This document shows positions 1 to 8,346 of a DNA stretch of 64,000 nt, in pieces. The translations under genes were made by a program, and so were the position numbers. How positions within the stretch are numbered: the stretch's first letter is position 1; each line of letters opens with the position of its first letter. The stretch comes from Cellulomonas alba (GTDB taxonomy: Bacteria; Actinomycetota; Actinomycetes; Actinomycetales; Cellulomonadaceae): assembly GCF_030362835.1 (NCBI RefSeq), contig NZ_JAUCGQ010000001.1, forward strand, positions 2,459,461-2,523,460, read 5' to 3'. The notes beneath the pieces are model-generated. The model had not been told where the DNA came from. It ran no database searches and worked only from the letters and a program-made list of their open reading frames with translations.

Positions 1-248
1 TGGTCGGGCCGCGCGTCACGTTCATCACGAGCGGCCACCCGGTCGATCCCGCCGAGCGGAAGCGCTACCTGACGGGCGCGCCGATCGACGTCGCGGAGAA
101 CGTCTGGATCGGCGCCGGCGCGACGATCCTGCCGGGCGTGAGCATCGGGCGGGACGCGGTGGTCGCCGCGGGTGCGGTGGTCGCCGACGACGTGCCGGCC
201 GCGTCCCTGGTGGCGGGGCCGAAGGCGACGGTCCGCCGCACCTGGTGA
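1..248 (+). CDS. Hexapeptide-repeat acyltransferase, C-terminal fragment (maltose/galactoside O-acetyltransferase-like)
   Basis: The window opens inside this gene. About 81 residues remain, read from base 3 to a TGA at 246-248. They contain the left-handed beta-helix signature of LbetaH acyltransferases: NVWIGAGATILPGVSIGRD, followed by VVAAGAVVADDVP and VAGPKA. The upstream SGHPVDPAERK stretch matches the region before the last coils of maltose, galactoside and NodL-type O-acetyltransferases, which move acetyl groups from acetyl-CoA to sugar hydroxyls. The catalytic histidine and the N-terminal part lie outside the window, so the substrate cannot be named. The gene ends 30 bases before the convergent GntR gene. 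Confidence 0.8.
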   Translation, partial: VGPRVTFITSGHPVDPAERKRYLTGAPIDVAENVWIGAGATILPGVSIGRDAVVAAGAVVADDVPAASLVAGPKATVRRTW

Positions 249-277
249 CTCGCTGTCAGCGGCCGGGCGGGGGTCGG

Positions 278-1579
278 CTACCCGACGACCGTCAGCGTGT
301 CGGGGTCGACCGTGAACAGGGTGTCGAGCACCGCCTCGGCGGCTGCGATGTCGTCCGCGGCAACCGCGGCCCGCACCTCACGCAGCGTGGCGACCGTCCC
401 GGGCCCGAGGATCGCGGGTTCGTGCATCGCGTACCACCGGACGCGCGTCGACAGCCGCGCCAGCGTCTCCGCCAGTACCGCGTTCCCGGAGATGGGTGCG
501 ATCTCGTCGCCGGTGCGCCCCACCAGCCCGAGGAGCCCGTGCCGGCCAGAGCCCTGCGCGTCGATCGCCTCCGTGAACACGGCGAGCACCGCCTCGCGGT
601 CTCGGGCGCAGGCGAGGCGCAGCGACAGGCGGCGGAGCGCCCCGACGGCACGGAGCGCGGCGACGACGCCGGCCCGGTCGAGCGTCGCCACGCGTGCCGG
701 CTGGTGGTAGCGCTGGACGACGAGGCCGAGCGCCGTCAGCGTCCGGAGCGCGTTCCGCACCGGTGTGCGTGAGATGCCGAGCCAGCGCATCAGCTCGGAC
801 TCGCGGAGCGGCTCGCCGGGGACGAGCGTGCCGTCGAGCAGCGCGTCCCGGATCGCGTCGGTCGCGCGGTCGCGGATCAGCGGGGAGCGTGGCAGGGCAT
901 CCGTCGGGTCGTCGGGGGTACGGGGTGACGTCGCAGCCTCGTGCTCGAGGTGGAGCACGGTCGCCCGGAACGCGGTGGCCGCCGCCTGGCCGTCGCCTGC
1001 GAGAGCGGCGCGGATGGTCGCCCGCTGGTTGCGGCGCGTGGCCTCGACGTCGACGCGATCCGTGTGCAGGCGGCCGAACCGCGCCATCGTCGGTGAGAGC
1101 CACGTGCGGACCCGGTCGAGGTCCGGGTTGCCCGCACGCGCATAGAAGACGTCGTAGAGCTCGCGCTGGCGGCTCTCGCGCAGCGCCCGGCGCAGCTGGT
1201 CGGTCGAGCCCAGCGCGTCCGCGCGGTACGCGCGCAGGCGCTCACGGTCGCCGTCCGTGAGCCGCGGGGTGGCCTCGAGGATCGCCTCCGTCGCGATCTC
1301 ACCGATGACGACCGCTGTCTGCGCCACGTGCTCGGGGTCGACCGGCGCGACGTACGTCGCGCGGCGCGGCTCGACCACCGCCAGGCCCAGGAGCGCGAGC
1401 TTCGCGATCGCGTCGCGGATCGCGGCGAGCGGGGCGTCGAACTGGCGGCAGAGCTCGGCCTCGACGAGGCGTGCGCCCGGCGCGAGATCGCCCGCGACGA
1501 CGGCGTCGACGAGGCGTCGTTCGACGTCTGCGCGCTGCGGCGTGCCGCTCAGGTCGAGGGTTCCGCCCGGGATCGGCAC
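278..1579 (-). CDS. Tandem GntR/FCD transcriptional regulator (two complete FadR-type modules in one chain)
   Basis: Cytoplasmic DNA-binding repressor or activator of the GntR family, about 433 aa, roughly twice the usual 220-240 aa. Residues ~10-75 form one winged helix (RRLVDAVVAGDLAPGARLVE, then a recognition helix with AAIRDAIAKL), followed by an all-helical FCD-like effector domain to ~205. Residues ~225-290 form a second winged helix (RDALLDGTLVPGEPLRESEL, SRTPVRNALRTL), followed by a second FCD-like domain. The second HTH matches the GntR consensus better than the first. The GTG at 1579-1577 is chosen because a TAGGGT box ends 7 nt upstream, as in leaderless genes; an in-frame GTG at 1588 is the alternative. 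The ligand is unknown. The divergent MucBP surface-protein gene starts about 100 bp away and could be a target. Confidence 0.85.
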   Translation of the reverse strand: MPIPGGTLDLSGTPQRADVERRLVDAVVAGDLAPGARLVEAELCRQFDAPLAAIRDAIAKLALLGLAVVEPRRATYVAPVDPEHVAQTAVVIGEIATEAILEATPRLTDGDRERLRAYRADALGSTDQLRRALRESRQRELYDVFYARAGNPDLDRVRTWLSPTMARFGRLHTDRVDVEATRRNQRATIRAALAGDGQAAATAFRATVLHLEHEAATSPRTPDDPTDALPRSPLIRDRATDAIRDALLDGTLVPGEPLRESELMRWLGISRTPVRNALRTLTALGLVVQRYHQPARVATLDRAGVVAALRAVGALRRLSLRLACARDREAVLAVFTEAIDAQGSGRHGLLGLVGRTGDEIAPISGNAVLAETLARLSTRVRWYAMHEPAILGPGTVATLREVRAAVAADDIAAAEAVLDTLFTVDPDTLTVVG

Positions 1580-1586
1580 GCCGCCC

Positions 1587-1592
1587 ACCCTA
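1587..1592 (-). promoter_or_regulatory. -10 box TAGGGT, leaderless start of GntR gene
   Basis: TAGGGT on the minus strand, 7 nt before the GTG at 1579. This spacing puts the transcript start at or next to the start codon. No clear -35 element was seen. Confidence 0.4.
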
Positions 1593-1685
1593 CTGCTGAA
1601 AGTTGAGACGTTCGTCCTGAAACTGGACAGTGCACGCTGAAATACATTTGGGAGGTCAGTTCAGCGCCTCACACCGGGGGACCCC

Positions 1686-3824
1686 ATGCGCACCGTTCGT
1701 ATCGCGACGGCGGCCGGACTCGCCGCCGTCCTCGCAGGCGGCGCGGCGACAGCCGCCGCCGCCGATCCGGGAACGCCGGGCCAGCCGCAGGCCGGCCGCG
1801 TCGTGTTCCACGAAGACTTCCAGAACGCGCCCGCGACCGGCCTGCGCACCATGCTCAGCGCGTACGTCGGCGCGAACGGCGAGACGTACACCGCCGACCC
1901 GTACTGGATGAACGCGGTCAAGGCCAACGGCATGGTGCTGTCGTTCAAGAGCACGCCCGCCGCGAAGGACGCGACCGGCGCCGGGAACGGCACCGAGACC
2001 GTCGCGTTCAACACGCTCCGCCAGCTTGCCGAGGCCCTCGGCAAGGTGAACGGCTCGGCGAACCCGCAGACCAACCTCGCGATCTCGGCGTACACGCAGG
2101 ACTCGAAGACGGCGAAGAACCCCGACGACCAGGTGATGCTCGCGACGAATCAGGACATCACGCTCAAGGACGCGCAGGGTCGCTTCCTCGCGTTCTCGGT
2201 GAACGCGGCCGCCACCAACGGCAAGAACAAGGCGCACCCGGACCGCGAGAACCCGCAGCTCAAGTTCGCCGTCGTGCGCGACGGCAAGGAGCAGGCGCTG
2301 ACGTCGACGCCGATCGACCCGATCACCGACTCGCGCTCGCGGGTGGTCGCGGTGACGGCGACGAACCCGCAAGGCGCGAGCGAGCCGGTCTACGCGGGTC
2401 GCTTCACGTCCGACAAGTCGTTCCTCTACGACGGCGGATCGTTCGGCATCGTCGTGCGCAACGGCACGTCGGCGAACATGGGCAACGACGGCGCGTTCGA
2501 CGACATCGAGGTGGTCGACGTGACGCCGCAGCTCGACAAGTCGTTCTCGGAGCGCACCGCGACGACCGGCGACTCCGTCCGCCTGACGCTCACCGTCACG
2601 AACACCGACGAGCTCGCCGCCAAGGCCGGCTGGTCGTTCACCGACTCGCTGCCGTCGGGGCTCGTCATCGCCGAGAATCCTCGCCTGACGACGACCTGCG
2701 ACGCCGAGGTGACGGCCGCGGCCGGCTCGGGCGCGATCGCGGTGAAGGACGGCGCGCTCGCGGCGGCCGACAAGTCCTGCACCGTGTCTGTCGACGTCAC
2801 GTCGGACACGGCGGGCACGTACAGCAACGGCGCGGACAACATCACGGTCCGCCGCGGGCTCGACGCGCCCGACACCGCCACGGTCACGTTCAAGGACGCC
2901 GCCGCCGGTGACCTCGTGGTGCGCTACGTCGACCGCGACGGAAACCCGCTCGCCCCCGCCGACCACTCCACCGGCGCGCCCGGCGCGGAGTACACCACGG
3001 CGCCGAAGGACGTCGACGGCTGGCAGCTGGTGCAGGCCGAGCTCCCGTCGAACGCGAGCGGCGTCTACACCGACGGCACCACGACCGTCGTCTACGTGTA
3101 CGAGCGCGTGCCCGCGCCCGCCACGGGGACCGTCGTCGCGCACTTCGTCGACACGGACGGCAACCGCCTGACCGACGACGCGAGCACCTCGGGCCCGGTC
3201 GATGACGACTACGCGACCACGCCGGCCGACGTCCCCGGGTACCACGTGGTCGTCGTCCACGGCGACGAGACGGGCAAGTACGTCGACGGGACCGTCGAGG
3301 TCACGTACGTCTACGAGCGCGACGCGGTGACCCCCGCGACGGGCGACGTCGTGGCGCACTACGTCGACACGAAGGGCAGCACGCTCTCCGGCGACGTCAC
3401 GGGCTCGGGGCCCGTCGGCGACGACTACGCGACCAAGCCCGCGCGCATCCCCGGCTACCACGTCGTGGTCGTCCAGGGGGACGAGAAGGGACGGTACGTC
3501 GACGGGACGATCGTCGTCACGTACGTCTACGAGCGGGACGCCGACCCGGTGAAGCCGGTGAAGCCGGTGACCCCGGTCGAGCCTGTGAAGCCGGTGACCC
3601 CCGTCAAGCCGATGACCCTGGTGAAGCCGGTCCACCCCGTGACGCCGAAGACCCCGCTCGTACCGCAGACGCACGTGGTCGCTGACCCGGGCGCGACGGC
3701 CCCGACCGGCCGGCTGGCCTCGACGGGCAGCGAGGGCACGGCCTTGTTCGCCGCGATCGCCGGCGGCCTCGTCGCAGCGGGCGCGCTGACCGTTCTCTAC
3801 GCGAAGCGCCGCACGCAGCAGTAG
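1686..3824 (+). CDS. LAxTG-anchored surface protein with three MucBP repeats
   Basis: Secreted, wall-anchored adhesin-like protein of 712 aa. A signal peptide covers ~1-28 ([19 protein letters not shown]). Residues ~35-290 are a beta-rich, lectin-like ectodomain beginning VVFHEDFQN. Residues ~290-400 resemble the conserved-repeat (DUF11/DUF7933-like) domain ([31 protein letters not shown]). Three MucBP-type repeats follow at ~408-475, 478-545 and 552-619, each ending [16 protein letters not shown] or similar. A KPV/TPV proline linker (~620-665) spans the wall. The C-terminus is a class E-type sorting signal: LASTG at 677-681, a hydrophobic segment and a KRRTQQ tail. It is a single gene followed by a strong terminator. 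The sortase-like protein at 7344-8267 lacks catalytic residues, so the anchoring enzyme must be encoded elsewhere. Confidence 0.9.
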   Translation: MRTVRIATAAGLAAVLAGGAATAAAADPGTPGQPQAGRVVFHEDFQNAPATGLRTMLSAYVGANGETYTADPYWMNAVKANGMVLSFKSTPAAKDATGAGNGTETVAFNTLRQLAEALGKVNGSANPQTNLAISAYTQDSKTAKNPDDQVMLATNQDITLKDAQGRFLAFSVNAAATNGKNKAHPDRENPQLKFAVVRDGKEQALTSTPIDPITDSRSRVVAVTATNPQGASEPVYAGRFTSDKSFLYDGGSFGIVVRNGTSANMGNDGAFDDIEVVDVTPQLDKSFSERTATTGDSVRLTLTVTNTDELAAKAGWSFTDSLPSGLVIAENPRLTTTCDAEVTAAAGSGAIAVKDGALAAADKSCTVSVDVTSDTAGTYSNGADNITVRRGLDAPDTATVTFKDAAAGDLVVRYVDRDGNPLAPADHSTGAPGAEYTTAPKDVDGWQLVQAELPSNASGVYTDGTTTVVYVYERVPAPATGTVVAHFVDTDGNRLTDDASTSGPVDDDYATTPADVPGYHVVVVHGDETGKYVDGTVEVTYVYERDAVTPATGDVVAHYVDTKGSTLSGDVTGSGPVGDDYATKPARIPGYHVVVVQGDEKGRYVDGTIVVTYVYERDADPVKPVKPVTPVEPVKPVTPVKPMTLVKPVHPVTPKTPLVPQTHVVADPGATAPTGRLASTGSEGTALFAAIAGGLVAAGALTVLYAKRRTQQ

Positions 3825-3840
3825 ACCGACCCGCCCAGGA

Positions 3841-3874
3841 CCGGTCCCGCCGTCGTTCTCGACGGCGGGACCGG
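3841..3874. terminator. Bidirectional terminator hairpin
   Basis: Perfect 15-bp stem (CCGGTCCCGCCGTCG pairing with CGACGGCGGGACCGG) around a TTCT loop. It sits between the convergent MucBP gene (+) and GNAT gene (-), so it can serve both. There is no long T tract, which is common at high GC. Confidence 0.85.
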
Positions 3875-3884
3875 CCTTCGCGCG

Positions 3885-4469
3885 TCAGGCCGCGGGACGT
3901 CCTCGGCCGAGCTCCAGCCGCATGACGACGCGCTCGCGGCCTCCGGAGTGCGCGGCGGTCGCCCCGGCTCGCGTGAACCCCGCCGACTCGAAGAGCCGCG
4001 TCGTCCCGACGTACCCGGAGATGACGTCGACCTTGCCCTCCGCGCCGACGTCGACCGGGTAGCCCTCGACCACCTCGGCGCCCGACGCGCGCGCGTGCTC
4101 GACCGCGCCCGCCAGGAGCGTGTGCATCAGCCCCTGGCGGCGGTACCCGGCGCGGACGACGAAGCACACCGCGCTCCACGCGTCGCGGTCGTCGAGGAAC
4201 GGGATGGTGCGCGAGTGCATGAGGCGTCGGTACGTGCTGCGCGGCGCGACCGAGCACCAGCCCGCGACCACGCCGTCGACGTACGCGAGCACTCCCGGGC
4301 CTGGCTCGACCTCGCACTGCCCGCGCATGTAGTCGGCGCGCTCGTCGTTCGGCACCCGGGAGTCCCGGTACGACATGCACCAGCACCCGCCGCCGCCCGG
4401 CTTCTTGACGCCGACGACCTCGCGGAAGTCCTCGAACCGGCCGAACGCCGGGAGCACCTCGAGCCTCAT
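3885..4469 (-). CDS. GNAT family N-acetyltransferase
   Basis: Cytoplasmic acetyl-CoA-dependent acyltransferase of 194 aa. The acetyl-CoA-binding motif A is visible as VCFVVRAGYRRQGLMHTLL (R-x-x-G-x-M/L), followed by the beta5/alpha4 region (VEGYPVD, GTTRLFESAGFTR). The N-terminus carries a Cys/Gly/Trp-rich motif (KPGGGGCWCMSY) typical of a GNAT subgroup found in actinobacteria and firmicutes. The substrate is unknown. TACGGT lies 6 nt upstream of the ATG, suggesting a leaderless mRNA. Confidence 0.85.
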   Translation of the reverse strand: MRLEVLPAFGRFEDFREVVGVKKPGGGGCWCMSYRDSRVPNDERADYMRGQCEVEPGPGVLAYVDGVVAGWCSVAPRSTYRRLMHSRTIPFLDDRDAWSAVCFVVRAGYRRQGLMHTLLAGAVEHARASGAEVVEGYPVDVGAEGKVDVISGYVGTTRLFESAGFTRAGATAAHSGGRERVVMRLELGRGRPAA

Positions 4470-4475
4470 GCCCCG

Positions 4476-4481
4476 ACCGTA
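4476..4481 (-). promoter_or_regulatory. -10 box TACGGT, leaderless start of GNAT gene
   Basis: TACGGT on the minus strand with a 6-nt gap to the ATG at 4469. There is no Shine-Dalgarno sequence between them. Confidence 0.4.
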
Positions 4482-4514
4482 GGCCGTGCCACCGACACGA
4501 CCCGCGTGGTGTCG

Positions 4515-4895
4515 TCAGCCGCGCGGGCGACGTCCGAACAGACCGCGCCGCCCCACGTCGACCATGCCGACCGGCAGCGTCCCCGCCGGGGGCGCGGCCG
4601 CACCCGCTGCTGACGGCGCCGGAGCCCCGCCACCCGCCAGCGTGGTGCGAACCCGGTCCATGAGGTCGTCGACGTCGTCGACGTCGTACCCCTCGCGGAA
4701 CTTGGTGGAGGGGAACCGCTGCGCGTCGATGTCGGCGGCCGTCAGCGGCACGGCCGCGTCACCGCGGAGCGTCGCCACCACGCGGTCGAGGAAGTCGTCG
4801 ACGGCATCCTGGTCGTAGCCCTCGCGGAACTTCGTCGCCTGGAACTTGGCGTTCAGCACGGCGTCCGCAGTGAGCGGCTCGTGGGGTGCCGTCAC
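4515..4895 (-). CDS. Small protein with two DivIVA-type (DivI1A) repeats
   Basis: A 126-aa protein. It starts with GTG at 4895-4893, overlapping the TGA of the upstream M23 peptidase gene by GTGA, which decides this start and implies translational coupling. It has two copies of the DivI1A motif: residues ~8-40 (LNAKFQATKFREGYDQDAVD, DFLDRVV) and ~50-80 (AQRFPSTKFREGYDVDDVD, DLMDRVR). In DivIVA/Wag31 this N-terminal motif mediates membrane and curvature recognition. Here the long coiled coil of true DivIVA is missing; an Ala/Pro-rich tail follows instead, ending GRRGLFGRRPRG. A role as a small adaptor placing cell-wall enzymes at poles or septa is inferred from the coupling to a peptidase. Confidence 0.8.
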   Translation of the reverse strand: MTAPHEPLTADAVLNAKFQATKFREGYDQDAVDDFLDRVVATLRGDAAVPLTAADIDAQRFPSTKFREGYDVDDVDDLMDRVRTTLAGGGAPAPSAAGAAAPPAGTLPVGMVDVGRRGLFGRRPRG

Positions 4896-6109
4896 AGGCC
4901 GGAACGCACCGACGTGGCGGGCACCCAGCCCGAGCGACCGAGCACGACGACGTGCCGCCACTTGCCGGACTTCGTCCCGAACGACGTGACCCGAGCGCTC
5001 ACCTTGACGTGCACGATCTTGGACGCCGACGACGCCGCCCGCGTGCGCAGGTACGTCGCCTTGCCGATGCTGAACGTCTTGTACTGCCGGATGTAGCTGG
5101 AGTGGACCCAGCCGGTCAGCTTCGTGCCGGTCGACGTCGTGTACGTCACCGGGATGAACGAGTTCGTCATCGTGCCCGGCTTGTTGATGAGCTTCGCGTT
5201 CGCGGGCAGCACCTTGATCGACGTCATCGCGGTCGAGGGACCGGTGCGCAGGTTCAGCCGCCCGGTCGCGTAGTAGGTGCAGCTCGTCGGCGTGGCGCGC
5301 GCGCTGATCTTGGACGCGAGCGTCGTGACCGGCAGCCCGTGCGCGGTCAGCCACGTCACCGGGTTCTGCGGCGAGCCGGAGCCCCAGTACGCGTTCTTCC
5401 AGACCTCGAGGTGCAGGTGGGGGCCGCTCGCCGGGCCGGACGCGCCGACGTCGGCGATCCGCTGGCCGATCTTGATCGTCTGGCCGACACGCACCCACTT
5501 GGTCGCCTGCCACATGTGCAGGTACGCGATGTACACGGTCTGGCCGTCGACGACGCTGCGGATCGTCACGTAGCCGGCCGAGCCGTTCCGCGGGTTGACC
5601 GCGTAGGCGACCGTGCCCGACGCGAGCGCGTAGATCGCCGTGCCGTCAGGCGCCGACATGTCGAGGCCGTAGTGGAACGTCGACGCGCCCACGGCGGGGA
5701 TGCAGCGCGCGCCGTACCAGGAGCTGATCGAGAACTTCCCGGCGACCAGCGGCAGCGCGAGCTTCGTGCCGCCCGCGGTCGTCGTGGTCGTCAGGTTCGT
5801 GCCGTACTGCGGGGTGCGCGGCGGCGTGACGACCGGGGGAGTCGTGGGGGTGGGCGTCGGCGTCGGGGTGGGGGTCGGCGTCGGCGTGGGCGTCGGTGTC
5901 GGCGTCGGGTCCGGGGTCGGCGACGGCGTCGGCTCCGGGCTCGTGCTCTGCGTCGGTGTCGGCGCGGGCGCGTCCGCGGCCTGGGCGGCGGGGACGACGA
6001 CCGTCAGCGCGACGGCCGCGGCGAGCGCGACGCCACCGACGCGCAGCGCGCCCGGCGCGGCGGCGCGGCGGAGGTCTCGGATACGGGCGGCGGCGAGGGG
6101 TACGCGCAC
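4892..6109 (-). CDS. Secreted M23 (LytM-type) endopeptidase with two SH3b domains
   Basis: Extracellular peptidoglycan hydrolase of 405 aa. A basic N-terminus and hydrophobic signal segment (~22-45) are followed by a Thr-Pro repeat linker (~52-92). The M23 domain has FHYGLD (His146/Asp150) and GPHLHLEVW (~225), the zinc-ligand and catalytic motifs, so it appears intact. Two SH3b-like wall-binding modules follow (~258-330, containing GRLNLRTGPST, and ~335-405, containing KATYLRTRAA and WRHVVVLGRSGWV). The GTG start is preceded by GGAG 9 nt upstream. A long inverted repeat lies directly before that ribosome-binding site. It forms an operon with the downstream DivIVA-repeat protein. Confidence 0.9.
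   Translation of the reverse strand: MRVPLAAARIRDLRRAAAPGALRVGGVALAAAVALTVVVPAAQAADAPAPTPTQSTSPEPTPSPTPDPTPTPTPTPTPTPTPTPTPTPTTPPVVTPPRTPQYGTNLTTTTTAGGTKLALPLVAGKFSISSWYGARCIPAVGASTFHYGLDMSAPDGTAIYALASGTVAYAVNPRNGSAGYVTIRSVVDGQTVYIAYLHMWQATKWVRVGQTIKIGQRIADVGASGPASGPHLHLEVWKNAYWGSGSPQNPVTWLTAHGLPVTTLASKISARATPTSCTYYATGRLNLRTGPSTAMTSIKVLPANAKLINKPGTMTNSFIPVTYTTSTGTKLTGWVHSSYIRQYKTFSIGKATYLRTRAASSASKIVHVKVSARVTSFGTKSGKWRHVVVLGRSGWVPATSVRSGL
5848..5915. repeat. Simple repeat encoding a Thr-Pro linker
   Basis: Degenerate 6-bp units (GTCGGC, GTGGGC or GTCGGG on the plus strand) encode about ten Thr-Pro pairs between the signal peptide and the catalytic domain of the M23 peptidase. Such tracts vary in length by slippage and carry O-mannosylation sites in actinobacteria. 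A PMT gene is present at 50632-52452. Confidence 0.7.
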
Positions 6110-6124
6110 GGGGCATCACTCCAG

Positions 6125-6229
6125 AGCAGATCGACGCCGGCGACGATTGCTGTGACGCCGACCCTCTGACATCGGTTGCCGCGGGCCTCGACCTGAGTGT
6201 TTCGGCTGTCCGATTGTGGTCGATCTGCT
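6125..6229 (-). ncRNA. Candidate structured leader RNA of the M23 gene
   Basis: The arms AGCAGATCGAC and GTCGATCTGCT pair perfectly (11 bp, 6229-6219 with 6135-6125) around 83 nt. The 3' arm ends a few bases before the GGAG ribosome-binding site of the M23 gene. A basal stem of this kind, placed to hide or free the ribosome-binding site, is typical of riboswitches and cis-acting leaders. The inner sequence matches no class I can name; the c-di-AMP (ydaO) landmarks that often precede actinobacterial wall hydrolases are absent. Confidence 0.35.
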
Positions 6230-6340
6230 GGGGTCGGCGCGATACCCCTGGGACAGAAGTTTCTGCTGGGTCGGTTGTGACGGGAGCTCGGACGCGGGTC
6301 GAGAGGCATTTGCCGAGGTCAGAAAGGTGCGCCGACCGGG

Positions 6341-7285
6341 TCAGCCGAACCGTCCGTTCACGTAGTCGTGCGTCCGCGGGTCGCTCGGCTGGGAGAACAT
6401 CGCCTCGGTGTCGCCGTGCTCGACGATCGCGCCGGGCGTCCCGGCCTCCGCGAGGAAGAACGCGCACTGCTGCGAGACGCGCGCGGCCTGCTGCATGTTG
6501 TGCGTGACGATCACGATCGTCACCTCCTGCGACAGCTCGCCGATCGTCTCCTCGATGCGTCGCGTCGAGGTCGGGTCGAGGGCCGAGCAGGGCTCGTCCA
6601 TCAGGAGCACGCGCGGCCGGACCGCGAGCGAGCGCGCGATGCAGAGGCGCTGCTGCTGGCCGCCGGACAGCCCGCCGCCGGGCGCGCGCAGCCGGTCCTT
6701 GACCTCCTTCCAGAGGCCCGCGCGCGTGAGCGCTGACTCGACGATCTGCTCGCGCTCGCCCTTCGACACCTTCACGCCCGTGAGCGCGAGGCCGGACGTG
6801 ACGTTCTCGGCGATCGACATCGCGGGGAACGGGTTCGGCTTCTGGAACACCATGCCGATGCGGCGGCGGGCGTCGGTCACGCGGCGCGAGGCGTCGTAGA
6901 TGTCGGCGCCGTCGAGCAGCACCGAGCCCGCGAGCGCGGCTGACGGGACGAGCTCGTGCATCCGGTTGAGGATGCGCAGGAACGTCGACTTGCCGCAGCC
7001 GGACGGCCCGATCAGCGCGGTGACCTGCCCCGCGGGCATCGTGAGCGAGACGCGGTCGAGCACCTTGTGCGAGCCGAACCAGGCGGAGACGGCGCGCGCC
7101 TCGAGCGTGCTGGGCGTCGACGGCGTGGCCGGGACCGGGCCGGCGAGCGAGCCGAGAGCGGCGGGGGCGCCGGCAACCGGCTCGAGGACCGCGGTGTCGT
7201 CGACCGCGGGCAGCACCGCGGTGTCGCCGAGCGCCGCGGAGGCGCCGGACCCGGGGCGGACGTCGTCGGGCAGGGTGGTCGTCAC
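6341..7285 (-). CDS. pstB: Phosphate ABC transporter ATP-binding protein PstB
   Basis: ATPase subunit of the high-affinity phosphate importer PstSCAB, 314 aa. Walker A is GPSGCGKST (93-101), the Q-loop lies in [10 protein letters not shown], the signature is LSGGQ (206-210) and Walker B is LLMDEP (227-232). KPNPFP and the NRMHEL element are PstB-specific. An unusual low-complexity N-terminal extension of about 60 residues precedes the ABC domain; most PstB proteins are 250-270 aa. The GTG start has GAGAGGG upstream. It is the last gene of the locus, 58 bp after the sortase-like gene. No phoU follows. Confidence 0.95.
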   Translation of the reverse strand: MTTTLPDDVRPGSGASAALGDTAVLPAVDDTAVLEPVAGAPAALGSLAGPVPATPSTPSTLEARAVSAWFGSHKVLDRVSLTMPAGQVTALIGPSGCGKSTFLRILNRMHELVPSAALAGSVLLDGADIYDASRRVTDARRRIGMVFQKPNPFPAMSIAENVTSGLALTGVKVSKGEREQIVESALTRAGLWKEVKDRLRAPGGGLSGGQQQRLCIARSLAVRPRVLLMDEPCSALDPTSTRRIEETIGELSQEVTIVIVTHNMQQAARVSQQCAFFLAEAGTPGAIVEHGDTEAMFSQPSDPRTHDYVNGRFG

Positions 7286-7343
7286 GGACGAACCCTCTCG
7301 TGCGGGGATGGACGGAAGGTGAACGGCAGGCTGCCGCCAGGAC

Positions 7344-8267
7344 TCACAGCAGGTTCGGCAGCAGGACGAACACCTGCTGCCCGGCGAGCAGCCCGAGCAG
7401 CAGGAGCGCCGGCCCGCACGTCAGCCACGTCTGCCAGCGCCCCCACCAGCCGCGCAGGAACGCGGCGGCGAGCGCCACGAGCACGAGTCCGGCGAGCGCG
7501 ATGACGAGCCACGGCCAGGCGTCGGGGTCGCCCGCGAAGGCGCGCTCCGACGCGGCGAGCTCGGGGGCGGACACGACGGCCCGCGGCGTGACGAACGGGT
7601 CGGAGACGAGCTGCGCGTCGACGCGGACGACGTCGGACGGCAGGAAGCGCGTGCCGGTCGCGCTGACGAGCGTCAGCCGGCCCGCGCCCGGCGCGAGCAC
7701 GGCGGGGAGAGCCGAGCCGCTGCGGCGGACGCCGGTCACGCGGTAGACCGCGGTGCCCTGACCCGTGACGGTCGTGATCGTCGCGCCGGTCGTCAGCCGG
7801 TCGAGGTGCGCGAACGGTCCGCCGAACGTCGACTGCCGGCCCATCACGACGCTGGCGCCGGACTGGCCGGGTAGCGGGGTGTCGCGGCGGTGGCCGGGCC
7901 CCGAGAGCAGCGCCTGCGACGTGGTGCCCTCGGACACGACGGCGTCGAGGTGCAGCGCGGGGACGCGCAGGATCGCGACGGGTGTGCCGGTCGGCAGCAG
8001 CGCGTCGTCGGCGGAGATCTGGCCGACCGGTGCGGTGCCGTTGGCGAGCGCCGAGCGGAGCTGGTCGTACCGCACGTGCTGGTCGCGGGACTCGTGCAGC
8101 GGCGAGACGACGACGGCCTGCAGCACCAGGCCGAGGAGCAGAGCGCCGGCGGCGGCGAGCGCCGAGCCGAGCACGCGGGCGCGGGCCGAGGCCTCGAGGT
8201 GCGGGAGCGCGGCGTCCGGGCTCGGCAGTGCGAGCACAGGGGCCGGCACGGGGGCGGTCGTCGTCAT
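7344..8267 (-). CDS. Catalytically dead sortase-fold membrane protein in the pst locus
   Basis: 307 aa. Topology: N-terminal TM helix (~33-54), extracellular sortase-like beta barrel (~95-222), then two C-terminal TM helices (~252-270, 281-299). The barrel aligns with class E sortases: [18 protein letters not shown], then the segment that normally carries AGHR and the TLxTC motif. Here the catalytic His position is Arg144 ([13 protein letters not shown]) and the catalytic Cys position is Ala203 ([11 protein letters not shown]). The only cysteine in the chain is Cys284 in the last TM helix. Transpeptidation is therefore not expected. Located between pstB and a PstS-like gene, it may act as a scaffold or as a sensor of anchored phosphate-binding proteins (inference). 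GAAGGA lies before the ATG. Confidence 0.8.
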   Translation of the reverse strand: MTTTAPVPAPVLALPSPDAALPHLEASARARVLGSALAAAGALLLGLVLQAVVVSPLHESRDQHVRYDQLRSALANGTAPVGQISADDALLPTGTPVAILRVPALHLDAVVSEGTTSQALLSGPGHRRDTPLPGQSGASVVMGRQSTFGGPFAHLDRLTTGATITTVTGQGTAVYRVTGVRRSGSALPAVLAPGAGRLTLVSATGTRFLPSDVVRVDAQLVSDPFVTPRAVVSAPELAASERAFAGDPDAWPWLVIALAGLVLVALAAAFLRGWWGRWQTWLTCGPALLLLGLLAGQQVFVLLPNLL

Positions 8268-8346
8268 GAACGTCCTTCGGATGCGGGAGGGCGGGAGGCC
8301 GCCGCGCGAGCCGCGCGACGACCCCCCGCCCGGGGTGTGCCCGAGG

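Noticed and set aside
1656..3674. Long open frame antisense to the MucBP gene, and many similar Arg/Ala-rich frames opposite other genes
   Set aside because: At this GC content antisense frames stay open by chance. They lack family motifs, ribosome-binding sites and normal amino-acid composition.
6110..6340. c-di-AMP (ydaO) riboswitch before the M23 gene
   Set aside because: The expected GGGGTGAA-like and CCGACAGCTAACCTCG-like blocks are absent; only the long closing stem is supported.
7344..8267. Functional class E sortase for the LASTG protein
   Set aside because: Catalytic His and Cys positions are Arg and Ala, and the only Cys lies in a TM helix.
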